DNA of 64,000 nt from Rhizobiaceae bacterium (GTDB lineage: Bacteria; Pseudomonadota; Alphaproteobacteria; Rhizobiales; Rhizobiaceae), in contig JAHBYW010000002.1 in assembly GCA_019635755.1 (NCBI GenBank), forward strand, positions 434,001 through 498,000, given 5' to 3'. A program made the position numbers and the translations under genes. The number at the start of each line of letters is the position of its first letter. Within the stretch, counting starts at the first letter, position 1. Of this stretch, positions 9,994 through 18,675 are shown piece after piece. Under the pieces are notes generated by a model, which was given only the letters and a program-made list of their open reading frames with translations, made no database searches and was not told the origin of the DNA.

Positions 9994-11433
9994 ATGGATG
10001 CGCGATCGGACAGGCAGGCCACCCCGCTCGCCGTCGATCTCGATGGCACGCTGATTGCCACGGACCTCCTGTGGGAAGGGCTGTTCCTGCTGCTGCGCAG
10101 GAATCCGCTCTACCTCTTCCTGGTGCCGATCTGGGTATGGTCAGGTCCCGCTCGGCTGAAGCACGAGATCGCCGCACGCATCGACATCGACGCCTCCGGG
10201 CTACCCTATCGCGAGGAACTGCTCGCGCGGCTGCGGTCGGAGCGTGATGCTGGCCGCCGCATCGTGCTGGCCACAGGCACGCCGCGAAAGTTTGCCGACG
10301 CGATCGCGGCCCATCTCGGCATCTTCGACGCCGTCTTCGCCACCGAGGCCGGCCACAACCTCACCTCGTCGCGCAAGTGCAAGGTGCTGGTCGAGCATTT
10401 CGGCGATGCCGGGTTCGACTATGCGGGGAACAGCCGGCACGACGTGCGCTGCTTCGATTCCGCGCGCCTGGCCATCGTGGTCGCGCCCGATCGCGCGGCA
10501 TCGCGCTGGCAGGCGGCTCACGGCGCCGAGCTGCTGGAGACGCCGAAGCCGACCGTCAAGACGATCGTCAAGATGCTCCGCGCGCATCAGTGGCTCAAGA
10601 ACACGCTGATCGCCGTGCCGGTCGTCCTCTCGCACGAATATTTCAACGCGGGCATGCTGTGGTCCTGCATCCTTGCCTTCATCGCCTTCAGCGCGGCGGC
10701 CTCGGCCGTGTACATCGTCAACGACTTCTTCGACCTCGGCCTCGACCGCCGGCACGCGACCAAGCGCAACCGTCCCTTTGCCAGCGGCCTGCTGTCGATC
10801 CGCTTCGGCCTGGCGTCCATTGCCGTGCTGCTCGCCATCAGCCTCGCCGCAGCCTCCCTGCTCCCGATCGCGTTCGGGCTGGTGCTGGTGGGCTATCTGG
10901 TGGTTACCACGGCCTACTCGCTCTCGATCAAGCGCATGCTGCTCGTCGACGTGCTGACGCTCGCTGGCCTCTACACCATGCGCATCCTGGCCGGCGCGGC
11001 CGCGACGGGCGTCGACGTGTCGTTCTGGCTGCTGGCCTTCGCCATCTTCTTCTTCCTCTCGCTGGCGCTGGTGAAGCGCTATGTCGAACTGCGCGACACC
11101 AGCCTCACGCCGGGCGCCCGCATCGCCGGGCGCGGCTATCGCGCAGAGGACCAGGATGTCGTCGCCCAGGCCGGCATGGCCTCTGCGTTCTCGGCGGCGC
11201 TGGTGCTCGCGCTCTACATCGACAGCGACGCCGTGCGCGAACTCTATCCGCATCCGTGGATGGTCTGGCCACTGGCGCCGATCGTGCTCTACCTGACGAT
11301 CCGCGTGTGGATTCTCGCGCGCCGTGGCGAAATGCACGACGACCCGGTCGTGTTCATCGCCACCGACTGGCGCAGTCAGGCGGTCATTGCCGTCGGCGCA
11401 ACGCTTCTGATTGCCGCCGGAGCCGCCTGGTGA
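9994..11433 (+). CDS. HAD phosphatase-UbiA prenyltransferase fusion (DPPR synthase-like)
   Basis: A 479-residue two-domain protein. Residues 1-180 form a HAD hydrolase with motif I DLDGT at 15-19, the LATGTPRK segment and a cap. Residues 190-479 form a polytopic UbiA prenyltransferase with RAHQWLKN and the Mg-diphosphate site NDFFDLGLDRRHATKRNRP near 243-261. That version of the motif is typical of decaprenyl-phosphate phosphoribosyltransferases (Rv3806c, NoeC-like). The expected role is to place 5-phosphoribose on polyprenyl phosphate, with the HAD domain removing the 5-phosphate. It heads a run of co-directional genes, and the next start overlaps its stop (GTGA), consistent with a pathway for polyprenyl-phosphoryl pentose. 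Confidence 0.88.
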   Translation: MDARSDRQATPLAVDLDGTLIATDLLWEGLFLLLRRNPLYLFLVPIWVWSGPARLKHEIAARIDIDASGLPYREELLARLRSERDAGRRIVLATGTPRKFADAIAAHLGIFDAVFATEAGHNLTSSRKCKVLVEHFGDAGFDYAGNSRHDVRCFDSARLAIVVAPDRAASRWQAAHGAELLETPKPTVKTIVKMLRAHQWLKNTLIAVPVVLSHEYFNAGMLWSCILAFIAFSAAASAVYIVNDFFDLGLDRRHATKRNRPFASGLLSIRFGLASIAVLLAISLAAASLLPIAFGLVLVGYLVVTTAYSLSIKRMLLVDVLTLAGLYTMRILAGAAATGVDVSFWLLAFAIFFFLSLALVKRYVELRDTSLTPGARIAGRGYRAEDQDVVAQAGMASAFSAALVLALYIDSDAVRELYPHPWMVWPLAPIVLYLTIRVWILARRGEMHDDPVVFIATDWRSQAVIAVGATLLIAAGAAW

Positions 11434-12782
11434 GCGGCGCGGAGCGCACGGGGTTCGGCCGGGTCAACCCGCCATCGCGGCGCGTCCTCGCGGCCGACGA
11501 GGCAATCGCCCTGCTGCGATCGAGGAATGCGCAGCCGGCCTCGATCCTCGGTCATGGCAACGGCCGCAGCTATGGCGATTCCTGCCTGAACGGTCGGGGC
11601 TGGGTTGCCGACATGAAGTCGATGAACCGCATTCTCACCTTCGATCCCGACACCGGCGTGCTCGAGGCCGAAGCCGGCGTGATGCTCGCCGACATCATCG
11701 CCTACGCGGCTCCGCTGGGCTTCTTTCCGCCCGTGGTGCCGGGCACCGAGTTCGTGACGCTGGGCGGCGCCATCGCCAACGATGTGCATGGCAAGAACCA
11801 TCACCGCCGCGGCTCCTTCGGTCGTCATGTGGAAAGCATGACGATCCTGCGGTCGGACGGGAGGGTCCACCGGCTGATCCCGTTGATGTCGTCGCGGCTT
11901 TTCGAGGCGACGATCGGCGGCATGGGGATGACCGGGCTCATCCTGACCGCGACGATCCGTCTGATGCGCGTCACGTCGCCGGACGTCGTCGAGCAGGTGA
12001 CGCCGTTCCGCGATCTGCGTGAATTCTTCGACCTGGCGCCGCAGGCGGATGCACGCAACGAATACGCCGTCGCCTGGGTCGACCAGCTCGCATCGGGAAG
12101 CGATGCGGGACGTGGCCTGCTGATCACCGGCAATCACGCGCCTGCTTCCGCCACGCCGCCCCAGGGCAGGGGACGGCCGCTTCGCGTTCCGTTCCAGCCT
12201 CCGTTCACCGTGCTCAATCGCCCGGTGCTGACCGCGTTCAACGCCGCCTACCGGTGGAGCAAGACGCGCAACGGCGCACCGCACCGGACCGGCTACCGCC
12301 CGTTCTTCTTTCCCCTCGACGGGGTGCGCGATTGGAACCTGCTCTACGGCCCGCGCGGTCTCTACCAGCACCAGAGCGCCGTCTCGGAGGAGGCGGGTCC
12401 CCGTGCCATCCCTGCGCTGCTGGCCGCTGCGCGCGACGCCGGACAGGGCTCCTTCCTGACCGTCCTCAAGCGCTTCGGATCGCTGCGGTCGCCCGGCATC
12501 CTGTCGTTTCCGCGCGCCGGCTACACACTGACGCTCGACTTCCCCAACCGGGGCAAGAGGACGCTCGACCTGCTGGCCCGGCTCGACCGCATCACCATCG
12601 ACGCCGGCGGCGCGGTGAACCCCTACAAGGACGCACGCATGGCCGCGGAAACCTTTGCGGCTTCCTTCCCCGACTGGCGGATCGTCGAGGCGGCGCGCGA
12701 TCCGGCGTTCATGTCCGACTTCTGGGCGCGCACGGCCGGAAAACTCGCCGCGCGTGAGCCGATGCCCGCCGCCGCGGAATAG
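11430..12782 (+). CDS. FAD-linked oxidase, decaprenylphosphoryl-ribose 2'-oxidase (DprE1)-like
   Basis: A 450-residue flavoprotein of the vanillyl-alcohol oxidase/PCMH fold. The N-terminal FAD domain contains GHGNGRSYGDSCLN and PGTEFVTLGGAIANDVHGKNHHRRGSFG, close to the pattern of mycobacterial DprE1. The C-terminal half has LTLDFPNRGKRT and DAGGAVNPYKDARM, typical of D-arabinono-1,4-lactone oxidase-like enzymes. DprE1 oxidises the 2' hydroxyl of decaprenylphosphoryl-ribose to a keto sugar. The GTG start overlaps the UbiA stop, so the two proteins should be made together. Specificity for ribose is inferred from this partnership. Confidence 0.87.
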   Translation: MSGAERTGFGRVNPPSRRVLAADEAIALLRSRNAQPASILGHGNGRSYGDSCLNGRGWVADMKSMNRILTFDPDTGVLEAEAGVMLADIIAYAAPLGFFPPVVPGTEFVTLGGAIANDVHGKNHHRRGSFGRHVESMTILRSDGRVHRLIPLMSSRLFEATIGGMGMTGLILTATIRLMRVTSPDVVEQVTPFRDLREFFDLAPQADARNEYAVAWVDQLASGSDAGRGLLITGNHAPASATPPQGRGRPLRVPFQPPFTVLNRPVLTAFNAAYRWSKTRNGAPHRTGYRPFFFPLDGVRDWNLLYGPRGLYQHQSAVSEEAGPRAIPALLAAARDAGQGSFLTVLKRFGSLRSPGILSFPRAGYTLTLDFPNRGKRTLDLLARLDRITIDAGGAVNPYKDARMAAETFAASFPDWRIVEAARDPAFMSDFWARTAGKLAAREPMPAAAE

Positions 12783-12885
12783 CGGCCTCCGTGCGCTGTA
12801 AGGAGCGATTTACGCCAATTCTATCAATCGCTTCACCGTTTGTTTTCGACTCTCGTGTAGGACCGACCGAAGGACGACGTAACAC

Positions 12886-13317
12886 ATGAAATATATCGCC
12901 TTCATCCTGTTCACCGTGATGACGAACGCCGCAGCGCAGGTGATGCTGAAGCAGGGCATGCTGTCGCTCGGGCCGCTGTCGTTCGATGGCGTCAATCCCG
13001 TCGTGAAGGTGCTGCAGGTCGTGTTCAATCCCTGGGTGTTCGCCGGCCTGCTCACCTTTGTCATCTCGATGGCGTCGCACCTCTACGTGCTGTCCAAGGT
13101 CGAGCTGTCCTTCGCCTATCCGTTCCTCAGCCTGGCCTATGTCGCCGTGGCGGTGTTCGCCTACTTCGTCTTCCGCGAGGATCTGAACGCTTATCGCATC
13201 GCCGGCATCGCCGCGATCTGCGTCGGTACGATCCTGATCGCGCAGGGCGGCGCCGGTCACGCGTCCGACGGGGCCGCGTCCGACAAACCCCTCCAGACCA
13301 GCGGAGTTGCCCGATGA
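12886..13317 (+). CDS. EamA/SMR-type small transporter, possible lipid-linked sugar flippase
   Basis: A 143-residue protein with four hydrophobic segments (about 3-22, 44-64, 72-94 and 101-121) and the EamA signature PFLSLAYVAVAVFAYFVFRE. Proteins of this size in glycolipid clusters include ArnE/ArnF, which flip undecaprenyl-phosphate-arabinose derivatives. Its place between the DprE1-like oxidase and the SDR gene makes a flippase for a polyprenyl-phosphoryl pentose plausible, but this is inference. The stop overlaps the start of the next gene (ATGA). Confidence 0.75.
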   Translation: MKYIAFILFTVMTNAAAQVMLKQGMLSLGPLSFDGVNPVVKVLQVVFNPWVFAGLLTFVISMASHLYVLSKVELSFAYPFLSLAYVAVAVFAYFVFREDLNAYRIAGIAAICVGTILIAQGGAGHASDGAASDKPLQTSGVAR

Positions 13318-14321
13318 GACACATCATTTTCGGCGGCGACGGCTTCGTCGGCCGCCACCTCGCTCCGAAGCTGCTGGCGGATGGCCATGAGGTCATCGTA
13401 GCCGACATCGCCAAGAGCGACCTGCCGCATTACCGCCAGGCCCGGTTCGTCAAGACGGACGTGACGGAACAGTCCTCCGTCGATGCCGTCGGCATCGACG
13501 CAGACGACATGGTCTATAACCTATCGGCCAAGATGCTGTCGCCGATCCAGGTGCGCGCCAAGCGGCACGAGTTTTTCTGGCCGGTGAACTACCACGGCAC
13601 CGAGCACATCATCCGCGCGATGGACCGGGCAGGGGCGAAGAACCTCGTCCATTTCACCACCGACATGATCTACGGCCACACGGTCGTCTACCCGATGACG
13701 GAGGACCATCCGGTCGCGCCGCTCGGTGAATATGGCCTGTCGAAGCTGCAGACCGAGGAACTCGCCGCCGAGTGGCGCAAGCGCGGCATGAACATCTCGC
13801 TATTCCGTCCGCGCCTCATCATCGGCCCCGGCCGGCTCGGCATCCTGGAGAAGCTGTTCAAGCTGATCGACTGGAACCTGCCGGTGCCGCTGATCGGTTC
13901 CGGCAAGAATCCGTACCAGTTCATCTCGGTCTTCGACTGCGCCGAGGCCGCGCGGCTGGCTTTCAAGGCCGGCGTCCCGAACGAGGCCTACAATCTGGGT
14001 TCGCTGAACCCGCCGTCGGTCAGGAAGCTGCTGGGCGACCTGATCGCGCACGCGGGCTCGAAGTCCATCCTCGTTCCGACGCCCGGCTGGGCGGTCAAGC
14101 GCACGCTCGACCTGCTCGACTGGATGAACATGCCGATCATGGATCCGGAGCAGTACCTGATCGCCGACGAGGACTGCCTGCTCGACGTGTCCAAGGGCGA
14201 GCGGGAACTCGGCTGGGTGCCGAAGTACCGCGACGAGGACATGCTGATCGCCGCCTACAAGGAATACCGCGCGAAGAAGGACGGCCACGCCGTCTCCGCG
14301 CACCACGTTCCCGCCGAATAG
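13314..14321 (+). CDS. NAD-dependent epimerase/dehydratase (extended SDR)
   Basis: A 335-residue extended short-chain dehydrogenase/reductase. The N-terminal nucleotide motif is GGDGFVGRHLAP, and the active-site segment has TTDMIYG followed by YGLSK (the YxxxK pair). The PRLIIGPGRLGILEKLF segment and a C-terminal sugar-binding part follow. DprE2, the classical partner of DprE1, is a shorter SDR, so this enzyme may replace it as keto-sugar reductase or may dehydrate or epimerise the sugar. It overlaps the transporter gene by four bases and precedes an aminotransferase gene. Confidence 0.85.
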   Translation: MRHIIFGGDGFVGRHLAPKLLADGHEVIVADIAKSDLPHYRQARFVKTDVTEQSSVDAVGIDADDMVYNLSAKMLSPIQVRAKRHEFFWPVNYHGTEHIIRAMDRAGAKNLVHFTTDMIYGHTVVYPMTEDHPVAPLGEYGLSKLQTEELAAEWRKRGMNISLFRPRLIIGPGRLGILEKLFKLIDWNLPVPLIGSGKNPYQFISVFDCAEAARLAFKAGVPNEAYNLGSLNPPSVRKLLGDLIAHAGSKSILVPTPGWAVKRTLDLLDWMNMPIMDPEQYLIADEDCLLDVSKGERELGWVPKYRDEDMLIAAYKEYRAKKDGHAVSAHHVPAE

Positions 14322-14332
14322 GAGCCTAGCGA

Positions 14333-15799
14333 ATGACCATCATGACCCGCCCGGCGGAAGCACGCACGCTCGTCAACGCACCGGAACTCGCGCCGGTGTC
14401 GATCGCCAAGCCCGACCTGATCACGGTCGAGGAGGCGAAGACGATGGACGTCGCGCGCATGACCGACCTGTTCAAGGCGCACATCAACCCCGGCCAGCTC
14501 CATTTCATGAAGCTCCTCGGCTTCCACAAGGTGAAGGTCGAGCGCGCCGAGGGCATGTACTATTTCGACCAGGACGGCCGGAAGATCCTCGACTTCTTCG
14601 GCGGCTTCGGGTCGCTGGCCTTCGGCCACAACCACCCAAGGCTGCTCGAGGCGCGAAAGCGGTTTCAGGACGAGAAGCGTCACGAGATCGCGATCGCCTT
14701 CATGTCGCAGTACGCCACGGCGCTGGCGCACAACCTGGCGCAGGTGTCGCCGGGCGACCTCGACATGGTCTTCCTCGGCTCGACGGGTTCCGAGGCGATG
14801 GAAGCGGCGGTGAAGCTCGCCGAGCGCGCGGCCGGCCCGAAGCGCCCCAAGATCGTCTACGCCGAGAATTCCTTCCACGGAAAGACGAAGGGCGTTCTCT
14901 CGATCACCGACGGCGCGCTCTATCGCGGTGAGTTCAGGCTGGTCGACGGCAACGTCCGCGTGCCGTTCGGCGACATCCAGGCCATCGAGAACGCCTTCCG
15001 CTCCGATCCGGCGATCGGCTCGATCGTGCTGGAGACGGTTCAGGGCGGCGGCGGCATCGTGCAGGCGGACGGCATGTTCTGGCTGAAGCTGCGGGCGCTG
15101 TGCGACAAGTACAACGTCATCTGGGTCGCCGACGAAGTGCAATGCGGCTACGGCCGCACGGGACGCTTCTATGCCTTCGAGCATTATGGCGTCGTCCCCG
15201 ACATCACCGCGCTCGCGAAGTCGCTGGGCGGCGGCAAAGCGGCCGTCGGCGCGATGATCGCCAAGCGCGACATCTACATGAAGGCCTATGGCACGCCAAA
15301 GACGGCGATGATCCACGCCGCGGCGACCTTTGGCGGCATCGGCGAGGCATCGATCACTGCGATCGAAGCGCTGAACGTGCTCTACGACGAGAACCTGATC
15401 GAGAACGCCGCTTCGACCGGCGACTATCTGCTCAAGCGGCTGAAGGCGATCCAGGCGAAATATCCGAGCATCGTCAAGGACGTGCGCGGCAAAGGGTTCA
15501 TGGTCGGCCTTGAATTCCACGACTTCAGCCAGACGTTGCCGATGGTCTTGCGGCCGGTGGTGGCGCTGCTGGACGACAAGCTGAAGGGCTCGCTGTCGGG
15601 CTTCGTCGGCGCCCTGCTGCTGCGCGACTATGACGTGCTGGTCGCCTTCACCGAGTACAATCGCAACGTCATCCGGCTGGAGCCGCCGCTCATCTGCCAG
15701 CCCGAGCATGTCGACGTGTTCTGCGACGCGCTCGACGCCCTGCTCGGCCGCGGCATCGTCGCGATCGTCAAGGACTTCGTCAAAAGCCAGGTGAAGTAG
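14333..15799 (+). CDS. Class III PLP-dependent aminotransferase
   Basis: A 488-residue fold-type I aminotransferase. It shows GSTGSEAMEAAVKLAER (phosphate loop), YAENSFHGKTKG, WVADEVQCGYGRTG (the aspartate that contacts the PLP ring nitrogen) and TALAKSLGGGKAAVG with the Schiff-base lysine. It is longer than acetylornithine aminotransferase and has a poorly conserved 45-residue N-terminal extension and an inserted LRPVVALLDDKLKGSLSG segment, so the substrate is probably not an ordinary amino acid. It lies 11 bases after the SDR gene in a lipid-linked pentose cluster. Transamination of a keto sugar is the attractive reading, unproven. Confidence 0.85.
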   Translation: MTIMTRPAEARTLVNAPELAPVSIAKPDLITVEEAKTMDVARMTDLFKAHINPGQLHFMKLLGFHKVKVERAEGMYYFDQDGRKILDFFGGFGSLAFGHNHPRLLEARKRFQDEKRHEIAIAFMSQYATALAHNLAQVSPGDLDMVFLGSTGSEAMEAAVKLAERAAGPKRPKIVYAENSFHGKTKGVLSITDGALYRGEFRLVDGNVRVPFGDIQAIENAFRSDPAIGSIVLETVQGGGGIVQADGMFWLKLRALCDKYNVIWVADEVQCGYGRTGRFYAFEHYGVVPDITALAKSLGGGKAAVGAMIAKRDIYMKAYGTPKTAMIHAAATFGGIGEASITAIEALNVLYDENLIENAASTGDYLLKRLKAIQAKYPSIVKDVRGKGFMVGLEFHDFSQTLPMVLRPVVALLDDKLKGSLSGFVGALLLRDYDVLVAFTEYNRNVIRLEPPLICQPEHVDVFCDALDALLGRGIVAIVKDFVKSQVK

Positions 15800-15814
15800 G
15801 GCCGCGGGCAGGGG

Positions 15815-17008
15815 ATGGCTATGCAGGGCACTCAGGGCACGGCCATCGGCTGGGCGATGCGCACCGGCGTCGGCGAAAAGCTCGCCGAGGCCGGTTCCAG
15901 CCGTACGCTGCTCGACCGCCTCTCTATCGCGCTGCTGCTGGCGCTGGCGGTCCTGATTTCCGCCTATTCCGTCGTCAAGCCCGACTACAACTGGGACATG
16001 GTCGCCTATGTGGCGACCGCGCTGGAGGACCGTTACGGAGACGATCCGGTCGCGCTTCACGACGAGACGTGGAAGCTCATCTCCGAAGGCGCGCGCGAGG
16101 CCCAGCTCTACAATCTGCAATACGGCAACCCCTACAACCGGCATCAGTGGGAGAACCCCGCCGACTTCCAGTCCCAGCTCTCGATGTATCGGGTGAAGGT
16201 CGCCTATATCGGGCTGCTGAGGGCGCTGGAGCCAGCGATGGGGCTGGTCAACGCCTCACTGGTGCTGAGCATCGTGCCGTCGTTCCTGATCGGTGTCTTC
16301 GCGCTGTTCTGGCTGTGGCGCGACCAGGCACTGCAGGGCGCGCTTATCATGGCGCCGCTCCTGGCGCTCGCCGACTACACGCACATGACGACGGCCGTCA
16401 CGCCGGACGTCCTCGTCGCCTTCGTTTCGCTCGTCGCCATCTTCTGCCTTGCCAAGGGCAGGGACTATGCCGGTTATGCGCTGCTCTTCGCGTCGGTCTT
16501 CCTGCGGCCCGACAACATCGTCCTGATCTTCGCCATCCTGCTCACCGCAGCGTTCTTCGGCTGGCGGCTTATGCTGCCGCTCGCAACGTTCGTGGCGTCG
16601 CTGGCTGCGTGCATGGCGATCTCGGCCTATGGCGATCACCCGGGCTGGTGGGCGCATTTCTACTTCTCATGCGTGCACATCCAGAACTCGATGGCCGACT
16701 TCCATCCGCCGTTCTCGCTGATCGATTTCGCGCGCGGCTATGCGCGCGGCGTGCTCGTGGCGCTGCTCGACAATGACTGGCCCGCGCTGTTGGCACTGCT
16801 GACGGCGGCCTGGGCGCTGCTCTACCGCGCCGGCCGCATCCGCGACGCGCGCGCCAATGCGCTGGTGTTCGCGCTTGCCATCGGCACGCTCGGCAAATTC
16901 GCGTCGTTCCCGCTGCCGGACGACCGCTTCTACTTCATCTTCATCGCAGGCATGGCGATGCTGCTCGTGACGATGTGGAAGCCGCGGTTCGACGGGGCGC
17001 AACGCTAG
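15815..17008 (+). CDS. Polytopic membrane protein, GT-C glycosyltransferase-like
   Basis: A 397-residue protein with about nine membrane helices. After the first helix comes an acidic loop (YNWDMVAYV), as in GT-C enzymes that use polyprenyl-phosphate sugars, where an aspartate in the first external loop is catalytic. No GT family can be assigned with certainty. It starts 15 bases after the aminotransferase gene and is the last gene of this co-directional group, which fits a transferase that uses the lipid-linked sugar on the periplasmic side. A different membrane role cannot be excluded. Confidence 0.7.
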   Translation: MAMQGTQGTAIGWAMRTGVGEKLAEAGSSRTLLDRLSIALLLALAVLISAYSVVKPDYNWDMVAYVATALEDRYGDDPVALHDETWKLISEGAREAQLYNLQYGNPYNRHQWENPADFQSQLSMYRVKVAYIGLLRALEPAMGLVNASLVLSIVPSFLIGVFALFWLWRDQALQGALIMAPLLALADYTHMTTAVTPDVLVAFVSLVAIFCLAKGRDYAGYALLFASVFLRPDNIVLIFAILLTAAFFGWRLMLPLATFVASLAACMAISAYGDHPGWWAHFYFSCVHIQNSMADFHPPFSLIDFARGYARGVLVALLDNDWPALLALLTAAWALLYRAGRIRDARANALVFALAIGTLGKFASFPLPDDRFYFIFIAGMAMLLVTMWKPRFDGAQR

Positions 17009-17045
17009 CCCACATCGTCTTGCAGACCTGTCCGGAGACCGCTAT

Positions 17046-17062
17046 GTTCCCATGGTGGGAAC
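17046..17062 (+). promoter_or_regulatory. Palindromic operator upstream of higBA
   Basis: A perfect inverted repeat with seven-base arms (GTTCCCA and TGGGAAC) around TGG, ending 10 bases before the toxin start codon. Type II toxin-antitoxin operons of the HigBA kind are usually repressed by the antitoxin at such a site. Confidence 0.6.
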
Positions 17063-17072
17063 TTAGTGGATC

Positions 17073-17369
17073 ATGCAAGTCGTGTCACGCAAGACACTGA
17101 AATTGTTCTGGCGGCGGCATCCGCAAGCGCAAGAGCCGTTGGAGCGATGGCTGAGGCTGGTAGGTTCAGCGCGCTGGCAGACTCCAGCGGATGTGAAGGC
17201 CGATTTTGGTAGCAGTGTCGACTTCATCGGCGACAGCCGAGCTATTTTCGACGTTGGCGGCAACAAGTTTCGGATTGTGGGCCGAATCTCATACCAGTTT
17301 AAGAGTGTGATGATCAAATTCGTCGGCACGCACAAGGCCTACGACAAGATCGATCCGGAGACCGCGTGA
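17073..17369 (+). CDS. higB: HigB-family toxin (mRNA interferase)
   Basis: A 98-residue RelE-superfamily toxin of the HigB_toxin group. It shows RHPQAQEPLERWLRLV, the TPADVKADFGSSVDFIGD.RAIFDVGGNKFRIVGRI core and a C-terminal VMIKFVGTHKAYDKID that contains the conserved histidine and tyrosine. Such toxins cleave mRNA at the ribosome. The gene comes first, toxin before antitoxin, as is typical of higBA, and its stop overlaps the antitoxin start (TGATG). Confidence 0.9.
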   Translation: MQVVSRKTLKLFWRRHPQAQEPLERWLRLVGSARWQTPADVKADFGSSVDFIGDSRAIFDVGGNKFRIVGRISYQFKSVMIKFVGTHKAYDKIDPETA

Positions 17370-17746
17370 TGGATGTAAGACCGATCCGGACCGAGCAGGA
17401 CTACGACTGGGCGCTCGCCGAAATCTCGCGGTACTTCGAAAATGAGCCGCGTGTCGGCACTCCCGATGGCGACCGCTTCGAAGTGCTTCTGACGCTCCTG
17501 GCAGCCTATGAAGACAAGCATTATCCGATGCCGGAGGTCGATGCCCTCCAGATGCTGAGATATGTGATGGAGTTACGTGGAAAAACGCAGGCCGACCTCT
17601 CACGTGTGATCGGTTCGCGTTCCCGGGCTTCGGAGGTACTCGCCGGCAAGCGCGCGCTTACCTTGGACACAATCGCGAGGTTGCATCACGAGTGGGGTAT
17701 CCCTTCGGACCTTCTGTTGCCAAGGCCGAGGAATGCGGCGGCCTGA
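17369..17746 (+). CDS. higA: HigA-family antitoxin (XRE DNA-binding)
   Basis: A 125-residue antitoxin. The N-terminal region (PIRTEQDYDWALAEISRYFE.EPRVGTPDGDRFEVLLTLLAAYED) is the usual toxin-neutralising part of this family. The C-terminal helix-turn-helix (LRGKTQADLSRVIGSRSRASEVLAGKRALTLDTI) binds the operator. A GTG three bases earlier is a possible alternative start. It ends 11 bases before the convergent PIG-L gene. Confidence 0.9.
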   Translation: MDVRPIRTEQDYDWALAEISRYFENEPRVGTPDGDRFEVLLTLLAAYEDKHYPMPEVDALQMLRYVMELRGKTQADLSRVIGSRSRASEVLAGKRALTLDTIARLHHEWGIPSDLLLPRPRNAAA

Positions 17747-17757
17747 CCGCCGCGTAG

Positions 17758-18675
17758 CTAAATCGCCTCCGAAATCGCCACCGTCAGCGCCGCGCTCGCC
17801 GCCGACATCGTCAACGCCAGAGGCAGCCATTTGCGCGACCGCTGCCCGTCGATGGTGAAGAAGTTCAGCGGGAAGAGGTGGCGGTGCGGAGCGCTGTCCG
17901 AATCGCCGTCGGGCGCCTGCATGAAGCATTCCTCGTCGAACCAGGACCAGTCGTCTGCCCAGGTCCAGCAATCGTGCTTCTTGTAGACGGCAGCAATCTC
18001 GTCGGCGAAAGGCTTGTCGGTCGGCAGCCGTACATAGCCGCCGGGGCATGACTCGAAGTAGCGCATCGCCAGCGGCATGGCGCGATCCGTGCAGTAGTTC
18101 GACATCCACAGCGTAAAGCCGATCTCGCCGCGCAGCCTCTGCAGCGCACGGAAAACCTGGATGTGCTCTTCGTGGCCGTATTCGCCCCAGGGGTTGTGGG
18201 TGAAGACGTTCATGCCCGGCCTGAGCCGGGCCTTCAGCGACTCGTAGACCACCCAGAAATTGCTCTCATAGGCGCGCGCCACACTGGCGGTCGCGACCGA
18301 GACGCTGTCCTGGGGCGCGACCTTCGACAGGGACATGCGGGCGAGCCGGGTGATCTCGCGCCGATTGGCCTCCAGCCCGAGGGCGATGCCGAATTCGCTG
18401 GTGACCGGCGCGGTCCAATCGGCGCAGCCATAGGCGCCAGCCTCGCCGATATCGAGGCAGGCAATCTGCCGCGGATAGTCGGCCAGCGCGGCGGCGCGTT
18501 TCGCGCCGATGCCGGGCTGCGCCCAGAAATCGCGGTAGACGACGATCACCTCGTCGACCTCGCGGATGATCGAGTTGAACCAAAGCAGCTCGTCGTCGGG
18601 GTGCGCTCCGACGATGACCGAATTCCTCAGAAAATCTGGCTTGCCCGTCACGATGGTCCCCCGACCCAAACTCAA
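17758..18675 (-). CDS. PIG-L/LmbE family deacetylase
   Basis: A 305-residue protein with the two metal-binding signatures of the family: AHPDDELLW near residue 24 (first His and Asp) and NPWGEYGHEEHI near 165 (later His). Family members remove N-acetyl groups from GlcNAc-containing lipids or small thiols and antibiotics, usually with zinc. A hydrophobic patch lies at the C-terminus. The start overlaps the stop of the upstream GNAT gene (ATGA), so the two probably act on the same molecule, for example by exchanging an N-acyl group on an amino sugar. Confidence 0.82.
   Translation of the reverse strand: MSLGRGTIVTGKPDFLRNSVIVGAHPDDELLWFNSIIREVDEVIVVYRDFWAQPGIGAKRAAALADYPRQIACLDIGEAGAYGCADWTAPVTSEFGIALGLEANRREITRLARMSLSKVAPQDSVSVATASVARAYESNFWVVYESLKARLRPGMNVFTHNPWGEYGHEEHIQVFRALQRLRGEIGFTLWMSNYCTDRAMPLAMRYFESCPGGYVRLPTDKPFADEIAAVYKKHDCWTWADDWSWFDEECFMQAPDGDSDSAPHRHLFPLNFFTIDGQRSRKWLPLALTMSAASAALTVAISEAI

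Noticed and set aside
14255-16144. Long minus-strand frame (629 codons) opposite the aminotransferase gene
   Set aside because: The plus-strand gene has clear PLP motifs; the opposite frame has low-complexity composition only.
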